Shown here: positions 6,156-13,835 of the stretch, piece by piece | Layout: every line of letters starts with the position of its first letter | How positions within the stretch are numbered: position 1 is the stretch's first letter | Assembly: GCA_024683115.1 (NCBI GenBank) | Contig: JAIKYM010000124.1 | Location: forward strand, 1-17,793 | Source: Bacilli bacterium | Lineage (GTDB): Bacteria > Bacillota_I > Bacilli_A > RF39 > UBA660 | Direction: 5' to 3' | DNA: 17,793 nucleotides | Notes under the pieces: generated by a model | The model's input: the letters and a program-made list of their open reading frames with translations, nothing else | Databases searched by the model: none | What the model was told of the DNA's origin: nothing | Translations under genes and position numbers: made by a program

Positions 6156-6656
6156 ATGGCAAGCGAAAAAGTTCTTAGCGCTAAGCAAACTACAATTGAT
6201 GAAATAGCTGAAAAAGTAAAAGGTTCTGAATCTGTTATTTTATTTAGATATGCTCAATCAACTGTTGCTGATATGCAATCATTAAGAAAAGAACTAAAAG
6301 ATGTTGACAGTGAAGTAAAAGTTTATAAGAACACTCTTGTTAAGAGAGCTTTAGATGATATGAACATCAACCTTGACGAATATCTAGATGGACCTAACGC
6401 TATCGTTTTCGGTAAAGAAATGTTAGAACCAATCAAGATTGTTTCTAAATTCGCTAAAGATCATGAAAATATCGAAATTGTTTCAGGTATTATCAATGGT
6501 GAAGTAGCTGACTTAGATACTATTAAAGGTTATGCAAGTATTCCATCAAGAGAAGGTTTACTTACTATGTTAGCCGGTGGTTTGATAGAACACGTAAGAA
6601 ATCTATCTATTGCACTTAATTTATATGCCGAACAATTAGGTGAGGAAAATAAGTAA
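6156..6656 (+). CDS. rplJ: 50S ribosomal protein L10
   Basis: L10 is the base of the ribosomal stalk. It binds 23S rRNA near L11 and carries the L7/L12 dimers on its C-terminal helix. The protein is 166 residues, normal for Firmicutes. Visible are the N-terminal RNA-binding region (SVILFRYAQSTVADMQSLRK, about 26-45), KVYKNTLVKRAL (about 57-68), YASIPSREGLLTMLAGGL (about 129-146) and a terminal helix (IALNLYAEQLGEENK) that would bind L12. The SD TAAGGAGG (6141-6148) is strong, 7 bases from the ATG. Expression is controlled by the L10 leader. Confidence 0.97.
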   Translation: MASEKVLSAKQTTIDEIAEKVKGSESVILFRYAQSTVADMQSLRKELKDVDSEVKVYKNTLVKRALDDMNINLDEYLDGPNAIVFGKEMLEPIKIVSKFAKDHENIEIVSGIINGEVADLDTIKGYASIPSREGLLTMLAGGLIEHVRNLSIALNLYAEQLGEENK

Positions 6657-6680
6657 TTTTTAAGAAAGGAAGAATGAAAA

Positions 6681-7049
6681 ATGGCAAAATTTACAAAAGA
6701 TGAATTTATTTCTGGATTAAAAGAAATGACATTATTAGAAATTAAAGAATTAGTTGACGCTATGAAAGAAGAATTTGGAGTAGATCCAAGTGCTGTAGCT
6801 GTTGCTGCTGCTCCTGCTGCTGATGATGGTGCTGCTGAAGACGCTGCTAAGACTGTTGTATTAAAGGATTGTGGAGCTTCTAAGATTAACGTAATCAAAG
6901 TTATAAGAGAAATAACTGGATTAGGATTAGTTGAAGCTAAAGCTATCGCTGACAACGGTGGAAATGTTAAAGAAAACATTCCTGCTGACGAAGCTAACGA
7001 AATCAAGGCTAAACTTGAAGAAGCTGGCGCTACTGTTGAATTAGCTTAA
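6681..7049 (+). CDS. rplL: 50S ribosomal protein L7/L12
   Basis: The flexible stalk protein that recruits translational GTPases and stimulates their GTP hydrolysis. 122 residues in the usual three parts. The N-terminal dimerisation and L10-binding helices are at about 1-35. An Ala-rich hinge (AVAVAAAPAADDGAAEDAA) follows at about 38-56. The C-terminal domain contains KINVIKVIREITGLGLVEAKA, with the Lys-rich face that contacts EF-G and EF-Tu, and ends KLEEAGATVELA. SD AGGAAG lies 8 bases upstream. A strong terminator follows; in most Bacilli rpoB and rpoC would come next, but they do not here. Confidence 0.97.
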   Translation: MAKFTKDEFISGLKEMTLLEIKELVDAMKEEFGVDPSAVAVAAAPAADDGAAEDAAKTVVLKDCGASKINVIKVIREITGLGLVEAKAIADNGGNVKENIPADEANEIKAKLEEAGATVELA

Positions 7050-7063
7050 TTCTAATAGTGAAT

Positions 7064-7089
7064 AAAACACGTTTAATACGTGTTTTTTT
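7064..7089 (+). terminator. Terminator after rplL
   Basis: AAAACACGT (7064-7072) and ACGTGTTTT (7078-7086), loop TTAAT, followed by T to 7089. A 9-bp stem that ends the rplJ-rplL unit. Confidence 0.9.
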
Positions 7090-7099
7090 GTGCTATAAT
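7072..7099 (+). promoter_or_regulatory. Promoter of the small membrane-protein gene
   Basis: A consensus TATAAT at 7094-7099 with extended -10 TGC (7091-7093), directly after the T-run of the rplL terminator. A weak -35 (TTTAAT, 7072-7077, 16-base spacer) lies in the terminator loop. The predicted start near 7106 leaves about 11 nt before the ATG, with SD GGTG at 7108-7111. Confidence 0.75.
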
Positions 7100-7116
7100 T
7101 TATATATGGTGATAAT

Positions 7117-7458
7117 ATGAAAAAGTTAACTATAATGTCAGTTATATTTATTTTGTTTATAACTGGATGTTTATTATATATAGGTTATAGTATTAAGGGT
7201 CAAAATAAACCTTATACTGTCTATGAAAATGATTTAGTTGATATAGCAAAAGCTTATGTAATGTCTAATAAGATATCTGTTGATGTTGGAAGACAATTTG
7301 AATTAACTATTGATAAGATGCTTGAAGATAAAATGTTAATATCTAATAAAGTTAACGATGATGAATGTAGTGGAAAAGTAATTATTAAAAAGACTATGAA
7401 AGGCTACGAATATAAGGCTAAAATTAAGTGTTCTAAGTACGAAACACTAAAGAAATAG
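7117..7458 (+). CDS. Small exported protein, membrane-anchored or lipoprotein
   Basis: 113 residues with a typical export signal. KK at residues 2-3 is followed by a hydrophobic core (4-25) that contains ITGC (15-18), a match to a lipobox with Cys18 as lipidation site. The residues after Cys18 (LLYIGYSI) are still hydrophobic, unusual for a lipoprotein, so an uncleaved N-terminal anchor is equally possible. The outer part (about 30-113) is small and Lys/Asp-rich. It has two cysteines (in DDECSGK and KIKCSKY) that could form a disulfide linking two beta strands. I do not recognise a family. It is monocistronic, and occupies the place of rpoB-rpoC between rplL and rpsL. Confidence 0.8.
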   Translation: MKKLTIMSVIFILFITGCLLYIGYSIKGQNKPYTVYENDLVDIAKAYVMSNKISVDVGRQFELTIDKMLEDKMLISNKVNDDECSGKVIIKKTMKGYEYKAKIKCSKYETLKK

Positions 7459-7496
7459 TATATATTTTATAAAGTATATAATTTATTACTATTTTT
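7453..7496 (+). terminator. Weak possible terminator before rpsL
   Basis: AAATAGTA (7453-7460, containing the TAG stop) can pair with TACTATTT (7487-7494), with TATAT/ATATA pairing inside and a short T run. All AT except two pairs, so low confidence. Confidence 0.3.
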
Positions 7497-7498
7497 AG

Positions 7499-7527
7499 TT
7501 GACTTGAACATATTTAAGTGTTATATT
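7499..7527 (+). promoter_or_regulatory. Strong promoter of the str operon (rpsL-rpsG-fusA)
   Basis: TTGACT (7499-7504), a 17-base spacer and TATATT (7522-7527), with extended -10 TG at 7519-7520. The predicted start near 7534 gives a leader of about 88 nt. Confidence 0.85.
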
Positions 7528-7546
7528 AATTGTGTTTTGAAATGCG

Positions 7547-7604
7547 GTTCTACCTAGGTGGAACTTAATTTTAAGAGGGAATTGATACACCAGGATGTGT
7601 GTAT
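7547..7604 (+). promoter_or_regulatory. Two-hairpin leader of rpsL
   Basis: GTTCTAC (7547-7553) pairs with GTGGAAC (7558-7564), one pair being G-U, around CTAG. ATACAC (7585-7590) pairs with GTGTAT (7599-7604) around a loop containing CAGGAT. The second hairpin ends 6 bases before the SD AGGA (7611-7614). The fold is seen; a regulatory role (autogenous control of S12/S7 or fusA) is inferred only from position. Confidence 0.5.
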
Positions 7605-7621
7605 ATAGAAAGGAATCATAT

Positions 7622-8032
7622 ATGAGTACTATTAATCAATTAGTAAGAAAAGGTAGAGGTCATAAGACTAGAAGAGCTAAATCTCCGGCATTAAACTTTG
7701 GTTTAAACTCAATGGAAAAGAAGCTTACTGATACTAACCATCCTCAAATGAGAGGTGTTTGTACAGTTGTAGGTACTAAAACTCCAAAGAAACCTAACTC
7801 AGCGTTAAGAAAATTCGCTCGTGTTAAATTATCTAATGGACGTGAAGTTGATACTTACATTCCAGGTGAAGGACACAACTTACAAGAACACTCAGTAGTA
7901 TTAATCCGTGGAGGTCGTGTTAAAGACTTAATCGGTGTAAGATATCACATTATACGTGGTGCCTTAGATACTCAAGGTGTTAAAGATCGTAAACAAGCAA
8001 GATCAAGATATGGCGCTAAGAAGCCTAAATAG
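7622..8032 (+). CDS. rpsL: 30S ribosomal protein S12 (Ile at the Pro90 position)
   Basis: S12 lies at the decoding centre and sets accuracy. The 136-residue protein shows [32 protein letters not shown] (45-64, with the Lys equivalent to E. coli Lys42 intact) and [20 protein letters not shown] (81-100). It ends in [14 protein letters not shown]. The next segment reads KDLIGVRYH (101-109), where nearly all bacteria have KDLPGVRYH. Ile104 therefore replaces the Pro equivalent to E. coli Pro90, a known streptomycin-resistance/dependence position. I start at ATG 7622 (AGGA 7 bases upstream, MSTINQL aligns with the family). The ATG at 7595 lies in the leader hairpin. Confidence 0.97.
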   Translation: MSTINQLVRKGRGHKTRRAKSPALNFGLNSMEKKLTDTNHPQMRGVCTVVGTKTPKKPNSALRKFARVKLSNGREVDTYIPGEGHNLQEHSVVLIRGGRVKDLIGVRYHIIRGALDTQGVKDRKQARSRYGAKKPK

Positions 8033-8061
8033 AATTTAATTTATAAGGAGGAGAAAATAAT

Positions 8062-8529
8062 ATGCGTAAAAGACGTGCTGAAAAACGCGACGTATTAGCA
8101 GATCCAATATATAAATCAAAAGTTGTTACTAGATTAATTAACGCCGTAATGAAGAGTGGTAAGAAAGGTACAGCTGAAAAAATTATATATGGTGCTTTTG
8201 ACCAAATTAAAACTAGAACTGGTAGAGAACCAATCGAAGTATTCGAACAAGCTCTTGAAAACATTAAACCAGCACTAGAGGTTAAAAATCGTCGTGTAGG
8301 TGGATCTAACGTTCAAGTACCTATTGAAGTTAGTGAAGAAAGAGGTCAAACATTAGGACTAAGATGGTTAGTTAACTATGCAAGACTTAGAAGTGGTAAA
8401 ACAATGATTGATAATTTAGCAAATGAAATTATCGACGCTGCAAATGAAACTGGTGGAGCTGTTAAGAAACGTGAAGATACTCACAGAATGGCAGAAGCTA
8501 ATAAAGCATTTGCACACATGAGATGGTAG
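8062..8529 (+). CDS. rpsG: 30S ribosomal protein S7
   Basis: S7 nucleates assembly of the 30S head and lines the E site. The 155-residue length is normal. Family segments seen: [20 protein letters not shown] at the start, [20 protein letters not shown] (about 80-99), [12 protein letters not shown] (about 119-130) and [13 protein letters not shown] at the end. The SD AAGGAGGAG is strong. Gap to rpsL is 29 bases. The last codon and TAG stop overlap the fusA SD, so S7 and EF-G synthesis are coupled. Confidence 0.97.
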   Translation: MRKRRAEKRDVLADPIYKSKVVTRLINAVMKSGKKGTAEKIIYGAFDQIKTRTGREPIEVFEQALENIKPALEVKNRRVGGSNVQVPIEVSEERGQTLGLRWLVNYARLRSGKTMIDNLANEIIDAANETGGAVKKREDTHRMAEANKAFAHMRW

Positions 8530-8539
8530 GAGGATTAAC

Positions 8540-10612
8540 ATGGCAAGAGATATAGCAATTGACAAACTAAGAAATATTGGTATCATGGCTCACATCGATG
8601 CTGGTAAGACTACTACTACTGAAAGAATTTTATTCCTTACAGGAGTAACACATAAAATTGGTGAAACACATGATGGTGAATCACAAATGGACTGGATGGA
8701 TCAAGAAAAGGAAAGAGGTATTACTATTACTTCTGCAGCAACAACTTGTTACTGGAAGAATCATAGATTAAATATCATCGATACTCCAGGTCACGTAGAC
8801 TTCACAATTGAAGTTCAAAGATCATTAAGAGTACTAGATGGTGCTATCGCTTTACTTGATGCCAATGCTGGTGTTGAACCACAAACTGAAACAGTTTGGG
8901 GACAAGCTAATGAATATAACGTACCAAGAATGGTATGTGCTAATAAGATGGGTAAGATTGGTGCAGATTTCTATATGTCTTTAAAATCAGTTGGAGACAG
9001 ATTAGGAGCTAACGCTGCAGCTATCGTATTACCTATCGGTGCTGAAGCAGATTTTGCTGGTGTTGTTGACTTAGTTAAAATGAAAGCTTTAATGTTTAAA
9101 TGTGATGAACAAGAAAATATGGATGAAGTAGAAATCCCTGCTGATATGGTAGATAAAGCTAACGAATATAGACAAAAGTTAATCGACGCTGTAGCAGAAT
9201 TTGATGATGACTTCATGATGAAGTATTTAGATGGTGAAGAAATCACTGAAGAAGAATTAAAGAAAGTTATAAGAAAAGCAACACTTTCTGCTAAGTTCTT
9301 CCCTGTATTATGTTCTGATGCCCTAGCTAATAAGGGTGTAAGAGTATTACTTGATGCAGTAGTTGATTATTTACCTGCTCCAACAGATGTTGAAGCTATC
9401 AAATGTGTTGATAAGAATGGTAATGAAGTATTAAGACATCCAAGTGACAATGAACCTTTCACTGCACTTGCATTCAAGATTATGACTGACCCATTCGTTG
9501 GTAGATTAGCATTCTTCAGAGTTTACTCTGGTAAGTTAAATGCTGGTTCTTATGTTTTAAACTCAACTAAGGGTGAAAAAGAAAGAATTGGACGTATCTT
9601 ACAAATGCATGCTAACTCAAGAAAAGAAATTTCAGAAGTTTATGCTGGTGAAATTGCTGCAGCTGTAGGTCTTAAAGATACTACTACTGCTGATACATTA
9701 TGTGATGAAAAGAATTCATGCGTAATGTCTGGTATGGAATTCCCAGAACCAGTTATAGATATAGCTATTGAACCTAAATCTAAAGCAGATCAAGATAAGA
9801 TGGCTATAGCATTACAAAAGTTAACTGAAGAAGACCCAACATTAAGATGTAAGACTGATACTGAAACAGGACAAACTATCCTTTCAGGTATGGGTGAATT
9901 ACACTTAGATATCATTATTGATAGATTAAGAAGAGAATTCTCAGTTGAATGTAATCAAGGTGCTCCACAAGTTGCCTATAGAGAAACACTTACAGTTGAA
10001 GGTGATTGTGAAGGTAAATATATTAAACAATCTGGTGGTCGTGGTCAATACGGACATGTTTGGATTAAGTTTGAACCAAATAAAGAATCTGACTATGAAT
10101 TCGTTGATGCAGTAGTTGGTGGTGTTGTTCCAAGAGAATACATTCCAGTTGTTGATAAAGGATTACAAGAAGCATTACAAGGTGGTATCTTAGCTGGATA
10201 TCCATTAGTAAATATTAAGGCTACTCTACATGATGGTTCTTACCATGAAGTAGACTCATCAGAAATGGCATTCAAAGTTGCTGCTTCTATGGCTTTAAAA
10301 GCTGCTAAGGATAAATGTAAGGCTATCTTACTTGAACCTATAATGAAGGTTGTAGTAGACGTTCCAGAAGAATATGTTGGTAACGTTATGGGTGACTTAA
10401 CATCTAGACGTGGTAGACCAGTTGGTCAAGAAGCTCTAGGAGTTAAGACTAGAATTACTGCAATGGTTCCACTTTCTGAAATGTTTGGTTATGCAACAGA
10501 CCTAAGATCTAACACTCAAGGTCGTGGAGTATTCCAAATGTTCAAAGATAGTTATGAACCAGTTCCAAAGAACATAGCTGACGAAATTATCAAGAAGAAC
10601 TCAGCTAACTAA
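8540..10612 (+). CDS. fusA: Elongation factor G with altered G4/G5 guanine-recognition motifs
   Basis: EF-G is the GTPase that drives ribosomal translocation and, with RRF, recycling. The 690-residue length and five-domain order are normal. G1 AHIDAGKT is at 17-24, switch I RGITIT at 59-64 and G3 DTPGH at 81-85. Domain III has [10 protein letters not shown], and domain IV has [10 protein letters not shown] with the [14 protein letters not shown] segment. The G4 motif is odd: it reads NKMG (135-138; the GGT codon is at 8951-8953) where EF-G has NKMD. The G5 segment, normally GSA or GTS, reads SDA (259-261; GAT at 9317-9319). SD AGGAGG overlaps the rpsG stop. The frame is intact and all other motifs are kept, so it is surely expressed. 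Confidence 0.97.
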   Translation: MARDIAIDKLRNIGIMAHIDAGKTTTTERILFLTGVTHKIGETHDGESQMDWMDQEKERGITITSAATTCYWKNHRLNIIDTPGHVDFTIEVQRSLRVLDGAIALLDANAGVEPQTETVWGQANEYNVPRMVCANKMGKIGADFYMSLKSVGDRLGANAAAIVLPIGAEADFAGVVDLVKMKALMFKCDEQENMDEVEIPADMVDKANEYRQKLIDAVAEFDDDFMMKYLDGEEITEEELKKVIRKATLSAKFFPVLCSDALANKGVRVLLDAVVDYLPAPTDVEAIKCVDKNGNEVLRHPSDNEPFTALAFKIMTDPFVGRLAFFRVYSGKLNAGSYVLNSTKGEKERIGRILQMHANSRKEISEVYAGEIAAAVGLKDTTTADTLCDEKNSCVMSGMEFPEPVIDIAIEPKSKADQDKMAIALQKLTEEDPTLRCKTDTETGQTILSGMGELHLDIIIDRLRREFSVECNQGAPQVAYRETLTVEGDCEGKYIKQSGGRGQYGHVWIKFEPNKESDYEFVDAVVGGVVPREYIPVVDKGLQEALQGGILAGYPLVNIKATLHDGSYHEVDSSEMAFKVAASMALKAAKDKCKAILLEPIMKVVVDVPEEYVGNVMGDLTSRRGRPVGQEALGVKTRITAMVPLSEMFGYATDLRSNTQGRGVFQMFKDSYEPVPKNIADEIIKKNSAN

Positions 10613-10619
10613 AAAGTAC

Positions 10620-10648
10620 TTGATTTTAGATTAAGTATTAGATAAAAT
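10620..10648 (+). promoter_or_regulatory. Promoter for tuf
   Basis: TTGATT (10620-10625), a 17-base spacer and TAAAAT (10643-10648) in the 80-base gap after fusA. No terminator is seen in the gap, so tuf is probably transcribed both from here and by read-through from the str operon. Confidence 0.6.
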
Positions 10649-10692
10649 AGAATATGTTATAAGAGAAGAAAGAAAAATAGGAGGAAAATATT

Positions 10693-11862
10693 ATGACAAG
10701 AGAAAAATTTGATCGTAGTAAACCACATGTTAATATTGGTACAATCGGACACGTTGACCATGGTAAAACTACTTTATCAGCTGCTATCTCTAAAGAATTC
10801 TCAAAGAATGTAATGGGATATGCTGATATCGATGGTACACCAGAAGAACAAGCTCGTGGTATTACTATTAACACTGCTCATATTGAATATGAAACAGAAA
10901 AAAGACATTATGCACACGTAGACTGCCCTGGACATGCTGACTATGTTAAAAACATGATCACTGGTGCAGCTCAAATGGATGGAGCTATCTTAGTAGTTTC
11001 TGCTGCTGATGGTTGCATGCCACAAACTAGAGAACACATCTTATTATCAAGACAAGTTGGTGTTCCAAAAATCGTTGTATTCATGAATAAGATCGACCAA
11101 GTTGATGATCCAGAAATCTTAGACTTAGTTGAAGAAGAAATTAGAGACTTATTAGATGAATATGGTTTTGATAGAAACTGCCCAATTATAAGAGGTTCTG
11201 CTCTTAAGGCACTTGAAGGAGATGCTGATTCAGTTAAAGCTATTCATGATTTAATGGATGCTGTTGATGAATATATTGATACTCCACCAAGAGAAACTGA
11301 TAAACCATTCTTAATGAGTATTGAAGACGTATTCACTATTTCAGGACGTGGTACAGTTGTTACTGGACGTGTTGAACGTGGTGTATTACATTTAAATGAT
11401 GAAGTTGAAATCGTAGGTCTTAGAGACACTCAAAAATCAGTAGTTACTGGTATTGAAATGTTCAGAAAGACTCTAGATGAAGCTGAAGCTGGAGATAACG
11501 CTGGTGTATTATTAAGAGGTATCTCTAGAGATGACGTAGAAAGAGGACAAGTTTTAGTTAAACCTGGATCTGTTACTCCACATAAGAAATTTAAATGCTC
11601 TGTTTATGTATTAAACAAAGATGAAGGTGGAAGACATACTCCATTCTTTACAAATTATCGTCCACAATTCTACTTCAGAACTACTGACGTTACTGGTATC
11701 ATTACATTACCTGATGGTGTTGAAATGGTTATGCCTGGTGATAACGTAGAATTCACTGTAGAATTAATTACTCCAGTTGCACTTGAAAATGGAACTAGAT
11801 TCGCTATCCGTGAAGGTGGTAGAACTGTTGGTTCTGGTGTTGTAACTGAAATTAACGAATAA
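10693..11862 (+). CDS. tuf: Elongation factor Tu
   Basis: EF-Tu delivers aminoacyl-tRNA to the ribosomal A site. 389 residues, a few shorter than the usual 393-396; the loss is in the switch I region ([20 protein letters not shown], 37-56). G1 GHVDHGKT is at 19-26, G3 DCPGH at 77-81, G4 NKID at 132-135 and G5 GSALK in the usual place. Domains II and III are complete ([40 protein letters not shown]). [11 protein letters not shown] has Cys108 where most EF-Tu proteins have Pro. SD AGGAGG (10679-10684) is 8 bases upstream. Unlike the neighbouring fusA, all guanine-binding motifs are canonical. Confidence 0.98.
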   Translation: MTREKFDRSKPHVNIGTIGHVDHGKTTLSAAISKEFSKNVMGYADIDGTPEEQARGITINTAHIEYETEKRHYAHVDCPGHADYVKNMITGAAQMDGAILVVSAADGCMPQTREHILLSRQVGVPKIVVFMNKIDQVDDPEILDLVEEEIRDLLDEYGFDRNCPIIRGSALKALEGDADSVKAIHDLMDAVDEYIDTPPRETDKPFLMSIEDVFTISGRGTVVTGRVERGVLHLNDEVEIVGLRDTQKSVVTGIEMFRKTLDEAEAGDNAGVLLRGISRDDVERGQVLVKPGSVTPHKKFKCSVYVLNKDEGGRHTPFFTNYRPQFYFRTTDVTGIITLPDGVEMVMPGDNVEFTVELITPVALENGTRFAIREGGRTVGSGVVTEINE

Positions 11863-11876
11863 TTAATGTAATAATA

Positions 11877-11901
11877 AAAGACTTCTTAGGAAGTCTTTTT
11901 T
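11877..11901 (+). terminator. Terminator after tuf
   Basis: AAAGACTTC (11877-11885) and GAAGTCTTT (11890-11898), loop TTAG, with a T run to 11901. A perfect 9-bp stem. Confidence 0.92.
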
Positions 11902-11924
11902 AGTGCTTTAAATTAGTGCAATAA

Positions 11925-11954
11925 AAAAACTAATAGTTAATTCTATTAGTTTTT
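11925..11954. terminator. Bidirectional terminator between tuf and the convergent gene
   Basis: AAAAACTAATAG (11925-11936) and CTATTAGTTTTT (11943-11954) form a 12-bp stem with A and T runs on opposite sides. It works on paper for both strands: a second stop for tuf and the stop for the minus-strand gene ending at 11965. Confidence 0.9.
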
Positions 11955-11964
11955 ATTTATTATA

Positions 11965-13713
11965 TTATTCTACTTCACAGAAGATATCGTATTCTTCACC
12001 ATAGTAGTTGATCTTACATTGGTTATATCCAGTTGTATATGGTTGACAACTATATGCTTGTGAGCAGTAGTTAGACATTGAATTTGTTTGGTTACTTGAA
12101 CTATTTGATTTAGTTGATTGTTCAATTAATTTATAAATAGATGAAGTGCCAACTTTATTTTTAATCTTACTTAATATTTCATTTTGTTCATATGATGTTA
12201 ATGTAGTAATATCTTTTGCACCTGTAGTACTGAATTTATTGATACTATCAATCTTCTTAACTGAAGCATTCATTTCTGCACTAGCAGTAGTCTTCTTTCC
12301 ATTTTCTTCGAATTCTAATGAGATCTTACCATTTTCATCATATTGTTCATTTGTAACTTTAGTAGTTATTTCAAGTGTTACTTTTAATCCAGTCATACTG
12401 AATTCAGCTTTAATACCATCATCTTTGAATGTAACAACGATTTTTTCGTTCTTGTTACCTTCAGCTTCATTAACCCAAGTTAATTCTTTTGATTTTTCAT
12501 TGTAAGTTAACTTTAATTCTACTCTGTCTCCTTCATAGAATTTTATTGTAGAAACATCATTTTTAGATACTATAGTTAATATTGTTTTATCAAATTCTAT
12601 AAAATCCATTCCAAGGAATTTACCTTTTGAAGTAGTATAGATATTTAATAATATCTTTTTACTGTCATCTAAATTTTTAGCTTCTTTTAATTGTTTTAAT
12701 GCATCATCAATTGCTTTATTAATTTCATCTTTATCTACTCCGTATGAAGTAACAATATTAATTAAACTATTTTTGTCTGTATCATTTTTAGCATTCTCAA
12801 GGAAGCTTATAGCCATTTCATTAGCTCTCTTTTGAGTAATTGTTAATGTTGTTTTAGAACCTTTAATTTCAGTTCCTTCTACTGTATAAGTTCCTTCTTC
12901 TAAAGTGATATACTCATCTTTTATAGAAGCTTGTAAGTATTTCTTAATACTCTTTAACATATTTGTTGTAGCCTTGCTATTAAATTCAGGCCAGTTTTCA
13001 ACATTGATTTTGCTCCAGTCAAATGCATTACTTAAGTCTGCTTTATAAACTTGAGTGTCAGCATCAGTCTTGAAGTATAATACTTTATCAGTTAATAAAG
13101 TATATAATTTAATGATATCTTTATCATTTTCTACTGCAGTTAAATCTAATGTTCCTTCTAGATTCTTAGCATCTAGTGCGAAATCATATTTAACTTGAGC
13201 ACTCTTGATATCTCCTAATGAAGCTTTAACTGTTTCATCATCAGTTTCTACAGAAGCTTTGAAATATCCGTTTGAACTAATTATATCTTTCTTATAATCA
13301 ACAACGAATGCTTCATCAAATTTTGCTGTGAATTTTTCAGCAGTAGCGAATACTTTATTAATAGTACCATTTACTACTTGTTTTCCAGTTACTTTCTTAA
13401 AGAATAAGAAATAAACTGCAACAATTACACCTATTACTAATACAGCTGCAATAATTATTATAGGTAATTTACTTTTACCTTTAGGAGCAGCAGTAGGTTG
13501 AACAGGTTGAATTGGTTGTGCTGGAGTTGCAGGCTCAATTGGTTGAACTGGAGCTACAGGTGCTTCAGGGGCAGCAGGTGCTACTGGTTCAACTGGTTGA
13601 ACAGGTTGTACTGGTTGTACAGGTGCAACAGGCTCAGCAGGTTGTAACGATTCGTTAACAGCTGTTACAGGCTGTTCTGTGTTTTGCACAGTTGAATTTT
13701 CATTCTCGTTCAT
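11965..13713 (-). CDS. Large single-pass membrane protein with Pro-rich cytoplasmic linker
   Basis: 582 residues. Residues 1-75 are a low-complexity, predicted cytoplasmic segment rich in Pro, Val, Gln and Ala with repeated VQP/VEP/VAP units. KGKSK then leads into one membrane helix (about 84-105). The remaining 475 residues, mostly Lys/Asp/Thr/Ser-rich alternating strands, should lie outside the cell. A Ser/Asn-rich linker near 540 precedes a C-terminal tail with four cysteines (NYCSQ, SCQP, NQCK, FCEV), possibly two disulfides. I do not recognise a domain. A lipoprotein- or sensor-like extracytoplasmic role is possible, but no signalling domain is seen inside. The SD GGAGAGGAT and an extended -10 promoter support the start. 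It is monocistronic. Confidence 0.82.
   Translation of the reverse strand: MNENENSTVQNTEQPVTAVNESLQPAEPVAPVQPVQPVQPVEPVAPAAPEAPVAPVQPIEPATPAQPIQPVQPTAAPKGKSKLPIIIIAAVLVIGVIVAVYFLFFKKVTGKQVVNGTINKVFATAEKFTAKFDEAFVVDYKKDIISSNGYFKASVETDDETVKASLGDIKSAQVKYDFALDAKNLEGTLDLTAVENDKDIIKLYTLLTDKVLYFKTDADTQVYKADLSNAFDWSKINVENWPEFNSKATTNMLKSIKKYLQASIKDEYITLEEGTYTVEGTEIKGSKTTLTITQKRANEMAISFLENAKNDTDKNSLINIVTSYGVDKDEINKAIDDALKQLKEAKNLDDSKKILLNIYTTSKGKFLGMDFIEFDKTILTIVSKNDVSTIKFYEGDRVELKLTYNEKSKELTWVNEAEGNKNEKIVVTFKDDGIKAEFSMTGLKVTLEITTKVTNEQYDENGKISLEFEENGKKTTASAEMNASVKKIDSINKFSTTGAKDITTLTSYEQNEILSKIKNKVGTSSIYKLIEQSTKSNSSSNQTNSMSNYCSQAYSCQPYTTGYNQCKINYYGEEYDIFCEVE
13494..13646 (-). repeat. Pro/Val/Gln-rich coding repeat
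   Basis: Degenerate tandem units of 9-18 bases encode roughly residues 23-73 of the protein above (QPVQPVQPVEPVAP and variants). The unit variation suggests old rather than recent expansion. Codon use is skewed to the CAA/CCA/GTA family. Confidence 0.75.
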
Positions 13714-13742
13714 TTTTTTTATCCTCTCCTTATTATATATTT

Positions 13743-13770
13743 ATTATATCATTTTGCGTAATCTATACAA
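13743..13770 (-). promoter_or_regulatory. Promoter of the Pro-rich membrane protein gene
   Basis: On the minus strand, TTGTAT (13770-13765), a 16-base spacer and TATAAT (13748-13743), with extended -10 TGA immediately upstream. Divergent from the YitT-family promoter. Confidence 0.75.
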
Positions 13771-13789
13771 TATATTTTCTTTAATTTTC

Positions 13790-13818
13790 TTTATGTTTTA
13801 GGTATTTTGTTTTATAAT
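13790..13818 (+). promoter_or_regulatory. Promoter of the YitT-family gene
   Basis: Consensus TATAAT (13813-13818) with a weak -35 (TTTATG, 13790-13795). The predicted start near 13825 coincides with the SD AAGGTG (13825-13830), leaving about 11 nt of leader. Confidence 0.65.
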
Positions 13819-13835
13819 TTTCTTAAGGTGTTACT

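Noticed and set aside
8951..8953. NKMG in EF-G as a plain sequencing error
   Set aside because: Not fully excluded, but the matching G5 change to Asp makes a real variant more likely, so it is kept as a finding.
13494..13646. CRISPR-like or intergenic tandem repeat
   Set aside because: It lies inside a coding frame and encodes Pro/Val/Gln-rich sequence; units are irregular.
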